DNA of 64,000 bases from NCBI RefSeq assembly GCF_932526225.1, contig NC_064037.1, positions 11,266,203-11,330,202 on the forward strand, written 5' to 3'. The notes under the pieces were generated by a model. It saw only the letters and a list, made by a program, of their open reading frames with translations. It was not told where the DNA came from and did no database searches. Shown here in pieces: positions 48,401 through 60,400 of this stretch. Positions within the stretch are counted from its first letter, which is position 1. Each line of letters begins with the position of its first letter. The position numbers and the translations under genes were made by a program. This DNA is from Nematostella vectensis (lineage: Eukaryota; Cnidaria; Anthozoa; Actiniaria; Edwardsiidae).

Positions 48401-51400
48401 TGTGCGAAGTTTAAAATTGATAACCCCTGTTTATGATCTGTTGATTAACGCGCGAGCGACCTTAAACTGCTCACAATTTTTTACCCCCTGTAGTCGCGAG
48501 GGCCAGCGTTTCATGTTCAGAGTAGGCCTGGGCTCCGAGGTTGAGCGCGCAGTCCGTATCGACCATGAGTTGAGCCAGTCTAACCGCGCGGAGATAATGA
48601 AGGGCAAGTTCACCACGTGCCTGGCTAAGGGGACCGCCCTATGCCGAGAGGGTCTAGTCACCAGTATCGTCCCGTCCTCAGTGCTGCATGGTGACAAAAG
48701 CCCCGAGGGGGTGGAGGGAGGGGGAGAGCCTGATCTGATTTGCAAAGCCCGGAATGTGGAGTTAGCGAGGTACGTACCAATGTCATCATGATCTTGTTCT
48801 AATTACGAGGGATATGAGGGATATTGAGTGAGAGGATCTCCCACAATATTATCAAATATTGATGGTAAATATCGGACTTCATTCGTGGATGGCTATTTCT
48901 TAATGCAAATAGAGTGAACGAAGAAGATACGAAAGCCTTCACGATAGTTAATAAAAAACTACCCTATAATCGTGAAAATAGCAAAGGAGTGACTGGTCTA
49001 TATTGAATGTTGCAGGGACACTGGTCGCTTGTTCATCAATGGCCAGGTGGCCAACACACTGGCATCGGAGGTGATCTCCCTACTTCACAGTTTGTTGTCA
49101 TCCCCAGACGTGGGCACCAGCAGGCTATGGACGCTAGCCATCCAACACGTGCTCACAGGCGCGCTCGAATTAGTTCCCGAAGTGATTGAGTCCCTTGGCG
49201 ACCAAATAGAGCGAGAGCCAGAGGAAGGACCGTCCACTCTCACGGGGGGGTCCCTGTCGATGTATCGTCAGGTTATGGCGGCGCTATGCACGCTGGGAGG
49301 ATTCAAGCAAAAGTTGCGGCCCGGTGCACAGGCTAAGGTAATATGTCAGCTTGTGATGTATTAATTTAGAAGATTGAAGCAGATTTACTTCGGGCCTGAT
49401 TACAGGATGCCAGAGAGTATGGCTCGTGCGTTGTTGTCTGTGTTGTCAGATCTGTGGCTAGGGCATGGCTCATGTGTTGTTGTTGTTGTTGTTGTTGTTG
49501 TTTTCAGATCTGTGGTGAGGGCATGGCTCATGTGTTGTTGTTGTTGTCAGATCTGTGGTGAGGGCATGCCTCGTTGTTGTTGTTTTTGTTGTTGTTGTCA
49601 GATCTGTGGTGAGAGCATGGCTCATGTGTTGTTGTTGTTGTTGTCAGATCTGTGGTGAGGGCATGGCTCATGTGTTGTTTTTGTTGTTGTCAGATCTGTG
49701 GCGAGGGCATGGCTCATGTGTTGTTGTTGTTGTCAGATCTGTGGCGAGGGCATGGCTCATGTGTTGTTGTTGGCAGATCTGTGGCGAGGGCATGGCTCAT
49801 GTGTTGTTGTTGTTGTCAGATCTGTGGCGAGGGCATGGCTCATGTGTTGTTGTTGTTGTTGTTGTTGCCAGATCTGTGGTGAGGGCATGGCTCATGTGTT
49901 GTTGTTGTTGTCAGATCTGTGGTAAGGGCATGGCTCATGTGTTGTTGTTGTTGTTGTTGTCAGATCTGTGGTGAGGGCATGGCTCATGTGCTGTTGTTGT
50001 TGTTGTCAGATCTGTGGTGAGGGCATGGCTCATGTGCTGTTTTTGTTGTTTTCACATCTGTGGGAGGGCATGGCTCATGAGTTGTTGTTGTTGTCAGATC
50101 TGTGGTGAGGGCATGGCTCATGTGTTGTTTTTGTTGTTGTTGTCAGATCTGTTGTGAGAGCATGGCTCATGTGTTGTTGTTTGTCAGATATGTGGTGAGG
50201 GCATGGCTCAGCAGCACTGTGAGGTGATCAGCATGTCCGAGGGAACAGCCTCGGTCATCATCTTTAGTCCTGAGGGTGGCGCTCAAGGTGACATCACCCT
50301 AGAAGTACCAATAGCTCGCCTACAACCTGTACAGGAACAGGTGAGGTCATGAATACACACGCGTATATGTACACACGCACCCTAGAAGTACCACTAGCCC
50401 ATCTACAGCCCTTGCAAGAGCATGCGTGGTCATGAATACACGCGTGTACGTACACACGCACCCTAGAAGTACCACTAGCCCGTCTACAGTACTTGCAAGA
50501 GCATGCCGAGGTCATGAATACACACGCGTGTATGTACACACGCACCCTAGAAGTACCACTAGCCCGTCTGCAGCCCTTGCAAGAGCATGCGAGGTCATGA
50601 ATACACACGCGTGTACGTACACACACACCCTAGAAGTACCACTAGCCCGTCTACACCCCTTGCAAGAGCATGCGAGGTCATGAATACACACGCGTGTATA
50701 TGTACACACGCACCCTAGAAGTACCACTAGCCCGTCTACAGCCCTTGCAAGAGCATGCGAGGTCATGAATACACACGCGTGTATGTACACACGCACCCTA
50801 GAAGTACCACTAGCCCGTCTACAGCCCTTGCAAGAGCATGCGAGGTCATGAATACACACGCGTAAATGTACACACGCACCCTAGAAGTACCACTAGCCCG
50901 TCTACAGCCCTTGCAAGAGCATGCGAGGTCAAGAATACACACGCGTATATGTACACACGCACCCTAGAAGTACCACTAGCCCATCTACAGTACTTGCAAG
51001 AGCATGCGAGGTCATGAATACACGCGTGTACGTACACACGCACCCTAGAACTACCACTAGCCCATCTACAGCCCTTGCAAAAGCATGCGTGGTCATGAAT
51101 ACACGCGTGTACATACACACGCACCCTAGAAGTACCACTAGCCCGTCTACAGTACTTGCAAGAGCATGCCGAGGTCATGAATACACACGCGTGTACGTAC
51201 ACACGCACCCTAGAAGTACCACTAGCCCGTCTACAGTACTTGCAAGAGCATGCGAGGTCATGAATACACACGCGTGATTGTACACATGCACCCTAGAAGT
51301 ACCACTAGCCCGTCTACAGCCCTTGCAAGAGCATGCGAGGTTATGAATACACACGCGTGTACGTACACACGCACCCTAGAAGTACCACTAGCCCGTCTGC

Positions 51401-54400
51401 AGCCCTTGCAAGAGCATGCGAGGTTATGAATACACACGCGTATATGTACACACGCACCCTAGAAGTACCACTAGCCCGTCTACAGTACTTGCAAGAGCAT
51501 GCGAGGTCATGAATACACGCGTATACGTACACACGCACCCTAGAAGTACCACTAGCCCGTCTACAGTACTTGCAAGAGCATGCGAGGTCATGAATACACA
51601 CGCGTGTACGTACACACGCACCCTAGAAGTACCACTAGCCCGACTGCAGCCCTTGCAAGAGCATGCGAGGTCATGAATACACACGCGTATATGTACACAC
51701 GCACCCTAGAAGTACCACTAGCCCGTCTACAGTACTTGCAAGAGCATGCGAGGTCATGAATACACACGCGTGTATGTACACACGCACCCTAGAAGTACCA
51801 CTAGCCCGTCTACAGTACTTGCAAGAGCATGCCGAGGTCATGAATACACGCGTGTACGTACACACGCACCCTAGAAGTACCACTAGCCCGTCTGCAGCCC
51901 TTGCAAGAGCATGCGAGGTCATGAATACACACGCGTGTACGTACACACGCACCCTAGAAGTACCACTAGCCCGTCTACAGCCCTTGCAAGAGCATGCGAG
52001 GTCATGAATACACACGCGTATATGTACACACGCACCCTAGAAGTACCACTAGCCCGTCTACAGCCCTTGCAAGAGCATGCGAGGTCATGAATACACACGC
52101 GTGTATGTACACACGCACCCTAGAAGTACCACTAGCCCGTCTACAGCCCTTGCAAGAGCATGCGAGGTCATGAATACACACGCGTAAATGTACACACGCA
52201 CCCTAGAAGTACCACTAGCCCATCTACAGCCCTTGCAAGAGCATGCGAGGTCATGAATACACACGCGTGTACGTACACACGCACCCTAGAAGTACCACTA
52301 GCCCGTCTGCAGTACTTGCAAGAGCATGCGAGGTCATGAATACACGCGTGTATATGTACACACGCACCCTAGAAGTACCACTAGCCCATCTACAGTACTT
52401 GCAAGAGCATGCGAGGTCATGAATACACACGCGTGTACGTACACATGCACCGTAGCACCATCAACCTAACCATTTTTTGTTATATCAGAGAAAACAGGTA
52501 ACTCCCCCTTTTTACGGCCCGTCAAAGTGAAGTACATCCTGTACCTAGTAACCATGCACCATGCTTTCGGGCCCATCTTTTAATACTCGCTGAAGTAATG
52601 TGTCAGTGTAGTGCGCATCAGAACATAACGAAATCCTCATAGCTGTAAAGGTCGTGTCAATCATAATTGCGATTTTTGCATCGAGACTGACATGACGGAA
52701 AAACATGACTCAACGCTTCAAATAAGCTCATTTCACATCTAATAAGGCGGAAAATTTCTCTAAGTACTTAGTGAGTAATAGCAAACGAAATATCAAATGC
52801 GACTTTTTTTAAATTGATGCGACCTTTTGTAAAATGTCATTGAAATTTGAGCTTTTCGTCCCTGAGCTCATACATAGCGCAAGGATGATCAAGGAAAAAA
52901 TATCTTAAAAAGCAAAAATCTGTGTATGTGCGTATCGGCCTCATGTTATTTGTGTTTCAAAAATCAGTCCGGAATACAAGGAACCGATGGCCATTGTAAA
53001 AAATTGTGTCTTCTTTCTCTATCTCGATATGCGAATTTTGCAGGTTTTTCCGTCATGTCATCACGACTGGCTATTTTTTTAAACATTGCCTTGGTGGCCA
53101 AGGAAGCGCGCGTCGCACTTTAGATAATCGGCGTGTTTGTTATGCTTGGCGCAGGTTATTCTGTTGGATAAACTTGGCGATATGGACGTCGCGATAGAAG
53201 CTCTACATGTTGTACTGTCTGCAAGGAAGCTAACACGTTCAGTAACGGCTAAGGAAGGCCCTCACGATATCGCTCGTGGAATGGCAGCGGAGAGGACACT
53301 TAGTGAGATTAAAACGAGGTACAACCATACCAAATTAATATACCGACCATGCTATTTTAGTTTAGAAGAGGAGGTGGTGATGGTGGTTAAGAGGGTGGAT
53401 GTTACTGAAAAGTTCTTATTTCAGATTCTCAGATGCTATGAAAAAAGGGTCGATAGACACTCAAAAGTAGGCTTTTAAAATAAACTGGAAAGTGTGCGTT
53501 TTAAAGACGCAGGCTAGTCAATAGTGTAAAAGAATCTTATTTTCGATGTGAATTCTCTTAGTTCGTTATAACAACTTGAACAACTGATAATCTTAGAAAC
53601 ATGTGTATGTTTTTTACACCATAAAAGAAGGGGTCGTGTTATGGTTTATAAGTTTCATTATCCTTTATAAAGCTAAAGAAAGGAAGAAGAAATCTAACCA
53701 AAAAAAACAAGGAAATGGTTACTTAGTTTGTGAACTGGAATTGAAAATAACCTGCTGTTCACAGGGCCAGCATGGTTCTCGCATCCCAGATGACTTCACC
53801 AGCCTTTTGTGAGGCCTTTTCCTGCCATCCACTCCGCCCGGCCCAGGCTCTGAGAGTCCTATCTGAAGACAGCGACCCCGGGCAGCGACTGCCCGTATTA
53901 GAGAGCCACTGTGATGAACTGCGCATGTTCTACAAGGACGCAGCACCGGTATCGCGGCAGATGGTCGCGTCCAGCAAGAAGATTGTGCTGGATTCTACCA
54001 GGCAGTACCCGCCCATACAGGGCGTCATGTTCACGGAAGGGTACACGTCCGCCCATCTCCTGGCAGATTCCAATCCGGGGCAAGCTCTGCCGCGGGGTGC
54101 TTATGTCTATGCATCCAGCCCCCTGCCACTTAAAGTGAGTTTTTTTTTTCGCGGTGTTAACATCACTACTATCCATCTCTTTACTGTTATTCTCATCATC
54201 ATTCCAATCAGCGCCATAATCATCACCGCTATCGTCATCAGAGCAAAGCTGGACAAAACTGTTGTCGCCTTTTTTGATTTTTCGCTGCATAGGGGGTTCG
54301 ATGTTACCCACTCCTCCTGTGCGCTCCCCCCCCACCCCCCCCCCCCCCAGTACAGTGTTGTTCAATTCGGGCTGTCTTTCCCAGAATTTGAGCACGGTTG

Positions 54401-57400
54401 CATCCAACATTGAAAGGGGGAAAGGGGGGTTTCAATGAAATTGTCTTGGGAAGAAAGCTAGTCTACTAATGATAGATATCGAAAAATCCGCCTTTTTTAG
54501 AGACGCGTTTTTTTTAGAGACTAGTTTTGTCCCAGCATTGTACCATTATCAAAATGATCACCATTATCTTTATCTCAATAATAAAACCATTACCATGATC
54601 ACCATGTTTAACACCACAATCAATGCACCAAAATCATCAACATAGTCATTACCCTGTAGTCCCAACATAGTAGTCATAGTCATCAGTAGTCATCATCACA
54701 ATAATTGTCACCTTTATCATTACTATTATCATTATCACTACCATTATTAAAACCATTATCATTATCACTACCATTATTAAAACCATTAGCAACACCACCA
54801 CCACCACCAAAATAATAATAAAACGAGACCGTAGTACAATCGGCCACTGCTATTCCTCGCGCAAATAACCACCCGGACACCCACCAATCCTATTTTCCTT
54901 TTTAAACCAGGCGCCCTCGTACTACTGGGAGGTAGAGATCGTTTCCCTCGGCGAACAGGGGACTGGTGACTATGGCGCTGGCATCCAGGCCATCTCTGTA
55001 GGACTTGCGCCCGCGCAGCAACCCGTGGACAGGTGGTCTAGCCCGATCGGCACATGCGTATTACACGAGTAAGTCAATACTCCGAGAAACTCATTGTCTT
55101 TTAAATCACGTGACTTGAGACAGAGACATCTAGCCTAGTCATCGGTGTTCTGTGGTCTGATATGAACTGTGTGTAAGGTGTCTCTGAGAAGGAGAGAGAA
55201 GAGAAGGGGTCTTCCGAGACGTTACACTCTTGATTCCCATCCACAGGAGACCTTGGCGAGGGACATCAACTCACAGAGAGTCCGACGCAAATACGTTTAG
55301 GATTTACCTTCAGACGAGCTATACCTTGTTTGCTTTGATTCAGTTTTCCTATTTGCCTGGCCGTCGGGTTGAGCTGCTCTTGTTTCTCCCCTCTAGCAAT
55401 GGCATTGCTGTACACTACACTGAAGGGGGATTCACAGCGTGGCAGACCATTAACACCGAGGTCTCGCTACTCAAGGGTCACGTGATTGGGTGTGGCTACT
55501 CCCGCACGGACTCTCGCTCAGACACTGGGCTTGTATACTTCACACATAATGGTCAGCGGTTACATGGTAGCCTGGGAAACGTATCGGCAGGCTTGTGGCC
55601 GGTTGTTCATCTGCAGAAAAAGGTATCACTAGACAAAGAATATGGGCGTTATCCCCTAACAGGCTCTTAGATATCCTTAGTAGTAGGCTTTCCCTGCTAG
55701 CATCTTTCGTGTGGAGATCCAGAGCGCATGCTCCGTTCATTGCTTACTGGCCACTATTTGAGCCCACAATGACTAGCGCATGCGTGAAGCGTATATCCGC
55801 TGCGGAATAATATGCCCGCATTCGAAACGGCGTCCTCCGTAGAAATATCACGCGACGAATTATAATAGAAGCCATTTAATGGCTTATCTTCATTCAGAAT
55901 CTTCCGTTTACAGCTTTTTCATATTCTTCTGGAATAGGCTGATCTAAGTTTACTAAATAGTTTGGTAACATTTTCTTGAGTCCAACTGTGCGATATTTAC
56001 ATTGAAGAAACTCGCCTTCCCAGATGTCTTGAAATTTATCCCACAAACAAGACAAAACTCGTCTTTGCTGCGTTTGCTGTTCACTCTTTTGAGTGACGCG
56101 TTTTAGATATTGAAATTGAACAGTTGTTTTCTTTTTTAGAAAAGGAGAACTAACCGGAGTTTGATTCATAATTTGCGAGAAAACCCATGCAAAGCATATT
56201 GACAGCTTTCGCGAGATGGTACGGGTTTTGGCACGTCATGCGGTCGCTTAGAAACGCTCGGGCATGCGCAGCGAAAACAGTTTTGACCCATGACAGAGGT
56301 TTCTTTTCCTCGCGAACTCTAGCCCAGCGAAATACAGAAAAAAGAGGCATCTGCTAGCAGGGAATAGTAGGCTCTTAGTAATGCTTGAAACAGAAAAAAA
56401 AAAACCCTCAAAATTTCGTGCAAAATTTGTCGAGCTTAGCTGCGCGAGACATACTGGTCTGGATGCGTCTTATTCACGTGTTTCCCAGGATGTTCGGGTT
56501 CGGGTGAACTTCGGCACGCGTCCGTTCATGTATGCCAAGGGCGGGAAGATCCGAGCCGCTGCCGACCTTGCGTCCGACTCCACAGAGGACGTACGGGAGA
56601 GTTTTGCCGAACTTCCTTTCGCTTTCGACGAAGGGGAGGACTGGACTGGACTCGCTGAGCCCGAGGAAAAAGGGAACAGTCCCATAGTGTCCTCGCCTAA
56701 GAGCACTCCTACTCCACTTGATTTGCGCGATACTACGGAGCTCAGAGGTGAGTACGAAGGCGCTATCAAACATACACCTATTTCAAAATACGTTGTCAGT
56801 GCAAATGGCAATTGCCAAATGGCAGTGCTACCATCAAAAATACCAAGGGACTCCTCCTATTTTATTGAAAGCAGGAGAATTTGAATAACCCGTGCAATTA
56901 GTTTACTCACAAGCAGTGATTTGTCTGACAACGACATTTGCCATTCGTCATTTGCACAGACAACGTTTGTTGAGGTGTATGCAAGTTAACAAATACTTTT
57001 CGGGTCCCTCTCCGTTCTTCTTTTATTGGGTCAGTACGCAGCTCTTACAAGCTGCTATTTGATTGGGCAAATGAACAATATCCGCACCTCGACACAAAGA
57101 ACGAGAAGAATAGAGACAAAAGAACTTACTCCTTTTATTAGCTTTTCAGAGCGCGACCGAGTTCTCTTTGTAATGAAATTGGTGTAAAATATTTAACGGT
57201 CACTTTCTGTTTTAGATTACGACCCTACTGCGTCTGCGCATTACATGCTGTCCAGCAGCTGTGACGTCATGTCTAATGTCGGTCCGCCATCCCACATGTT
57301 TGAGGATGAGCCGAGAATTGAGTCTTGTGGCTCTACTACTCCTGTTGACCTGTTGGTGAAGGCTTGGGAGGACAGGGTGTTTCCTGTGATAAGGCGACGC

Positions 57401-60400
57401 TTCCGAAATGAGGCTGACAGGAGATCGGGGCTCGACCAGATACGAGGGGCCTTGACGGCAGGTGAGGGATTGCGTTACTCACCATGTCACACACTGTGCG
57501 TGACGGACAAACTAATCATACTAGCTTGAAAGACAATGTAATAATACTTTCGTAACGAGGCTGACAGGAGATCGGGGCTCGACCAGATACGAGAGGCCTT
57601 GACGGCAGGTGAGGGATTGCGTTACTCACCATGTCACACACTATGCGTGATATACAAACTTATCATACTTGCGTGACAGACCATGTAATAATACTTTCGT
57701 AACGAAGCTAAAAGAAGATCGATGCTCCACCAGACATAAGGGCCTTGCAGCAGTTGCGAACGAAGCTAAAAGAAGATCGATGCTCCACCAGACATAAGGG
57801 CCTTGCAGCAGTTGCGGGATTGCGTTACTGGTCACTACTAGGCAAAAATCAGTGTCCAGTAGTTTTTCTCTGTGCTGGATTGGTGACGGTAGCATTCTTG
57901 AAAAATACCGCTACCGGTGCGACAGCCCCTTTAAACAGTCGGATCAATTCTTGAAACAGGTATTCGAATTTTCGAATGGACTCCTCTTTCTATTAGTCGC
58001 GTGCTGTATAAGTCAAGAGATTACAAAAGGTTTGTGTGAATTTATTACGGGGATAAATACCTCTAAATTTACACAAAAACGGCGACAAAGTTTAAACAAA
58101 ATTATCAAGGTTTCTTATGAAAATTTGAAAACTTGTTTCAAGAATGGAAACTTCTCGGAAAATGTTCAAATTAAATTTCGAATAGTGAACTCAATAATCG
58201 GCTTTAGGGGGAGGGGGGCACGCTTGACTTGGTTTGACTGCAATGTCATCTCGAATAACAAAAACTTTTAATGACATTCTATGTATTCCTCGGCTTTACG
58301 CGCTTAATAATATAACACCAGACTTGACAGACTGGCATGCCATTGCCTTCACAGGCCTGATGGAGATTGCGGTTGCGACCGTGAGTGACCTGTACGAGGA
58401 TAATGGGGGCATCCCCACCAGCCTGACCTTGCCACGCCCTGAGGACGTGCAGCGAGACGCCAACAAGCTGACCATTTCTAACATCAAACAGGGCATGTCC
58501 GTCCTCATTGCTGACCGGACACCAGAGACCGACCGGACACCGGCCTACGCCATTCCCGCCATGAAGAAGACCTTTGGTCTGGTTGGCATTGTACAAGCAT
58601 TTGAAAAGGTAACTTGATCTAATGCCTGGTGCACACTAGTGACATAACGACATGGGCGCGCGCACTCTTACCTTCTTATGTTCAAGTGTGAATGGTTCGA
58701 CAACCTGTTTTTTCTTTTATGTCATTATGTCCATGTCGTTATGTCTGGCTTAAAAGAGTGCGCGTGCCTATGGTGTTATGTCGGTCTTAAAAGAGTGCGC
58801 GTGCCTATGGTGTTATGTCGGGCTTAAAAGAGTGCGCGTGCCTATGGTGTTATGTCGGGCTTAAAAGAGTGCGCGTGCCTATGGTGTTATGTCGGGCTTA
58901 AAAGAGTGCGCGTGCCTATGGTGTTATGTCGGGCTTAAAAGAGTGCGCGTACCTATGGTGTTATGTCGGGCTTAAAAGAGTGCGCGTGCCTGTGGTGTTA
59001 TGTCGGGCTTAAAAGAGTGCGCGTGCCTATGGTGTTATGTCGGGCTTAAAAGAGTGCGCGTGCCTATGGTGTTATGTCGGGCTTAAAAGAGTGCGCATGC
59101 CTATGGTGTTATGTCGGGCTTAAAAGAGTGCGCGTGTCTATGGTGTTATGTCGGGCTTAAAAGAGTGCGCGTGCCTGTGGTGTTATGTCGGGCTTAAAAG
59201 AGTGCGCGTGCCTATGGTGTTATGTCGGGCTTAAAAGAGTGCGCGTGTCTATGGTGTTATGTCGGGCTTAAAAGAGTGCGCGTGCCTGTGGTGTTATGTC
59301 GGGCTTAAAAGAGTGCGCGTGCCTATGGTGTTATGTCGGGCTTAAAAGAGTGCGCGTGCCTGTGGTGTTATGTCGGGCTTAAAAGAGTGCGCGTGCCTGT
59401 GGTGTTATGTCGGGCTTAAAAGAGTGCGCGTGCCTGTGGTGTTATGTCGGGCTTAAAAGAGTGCGCGTGCCTGTGGTGTTATGTCGGGCTTAAAAGAGTG
59501 AGCGTGCCTGTGGTGTTATGTCGGGCTTAAAAGAGTGAGCGTGCCTGTGGTGTTATGTCGGGCTTAAAAGAGTGCGCGTGCCTATGGTGTTATGTCGGGC
59601 TTAAAAGAGTGCGCGTGTCTATGGTGTTATGTCGGGCTTAAAAGAGTGCGCGTGCCTATGGTGTTATGTCGGGCTTAAAAGAGTGCGCGTGCCTATGGTG
59701 TTATGTCGGGCTTAAAAGAGTGCGCGTGCCTATGGTGTTATGTCGGGCTTAAAAGAGTGCGCGTGCCTGTGGTGTTATGTCGGGCTTAAAAGAGTGCGCG
59801 TGCCTATGGTGTTATGTCGGGCTTAAAAGAGTGCGCGTGCCTATGGTGTTATGTCGGGCTTAAAAGAGTGCGCGTGTCTATGGTGTTATGTCGGGCTTAA
59901 AAGAGTGCGCGTGCCTATGGTGTTATGTCGGGCTTAAAAGAATGCGCGTGCCTGTGGTGTTATGTCGGGCTTAAAAGAGTGCGCGTGTCTATGGTGTTAT
60001 GTCGGGCTTAAAAGAGTGCGCGTGCCTATGGTGTTATGTCGGGCTTAAAAGAGTGCGCGTGCCTATGGTGTTATGTCGGGCTTAAAAGAGTGCGCGTGCC
60101 TATGGTGTTATGTCGGGCTTAAAAGAGTGCGCGTGCCTATGGTGTTATGTCGGGCTTAAAAGAGTGCGCGTGCCTGTGGTGTTATGTCGGGCTTAAAAGA
60201 GTGCGCGTGCCTATGGTGTTATGTCGGGCTTAAAAGAGTGCGCGTGCCTATGGTGTTATGTCGGGCTTAAAAGAGTGAGCGTGCCTGTGGTGTTATGTCG
60301 GGCTTAAAAGAGTGCGCGTGCCTATGGTGTTATGTCGGGCTTAAAAGAGTGCGCGTGCCTATGGTGTTATGTCGGGCTTAAAAGAGTGCGCGTGTCTATG

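Larger units (their letters stand above)
37764..50340 (+). other. HECTD4: HECTD4-like exons 13-29: CUB-like module and helical repeats
   Basis: The exons are 37764-37976, 38746-38970, 39261-39386, 39462-39566, 40162-40322, 40653-40907, 41796-42039, 43429-43517, 43632-43834, 44108-44361, 45867-46036, 46258-46568, 46952-47102, 47303-47749, 48494-48769, 49016-49337 and 50188-50340. Exons 14 to 16 encode a beta module (VETIHPLPDDYKLN, VAFPGANSLYLTFD, EAVWGFACTISCK) like the CUB-like domain of HECTD4 and ZZEF1. The rest is mostly helical. Exon 19 ends at a GC donor (GAG|GCAAGT, 42039/42040). Exon 18's acceptor (GTGAAG at 40652) has a poor pyrimidine tract but is the only phase-compatible one. Tandem arrays built from the exon ends abut exons 13, 16, 18 and 29. 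Confidence 0.85.

Noticed and set aside
49374-52015. Many overlapping ORFs with repeated cysteine or threonine motifs on both strands
   Set aside because: They arise from reading the two exon-29-derived arrays in several frames. Unit lengths vary, the frames conflict, and no acceptor/donor logic supports them.
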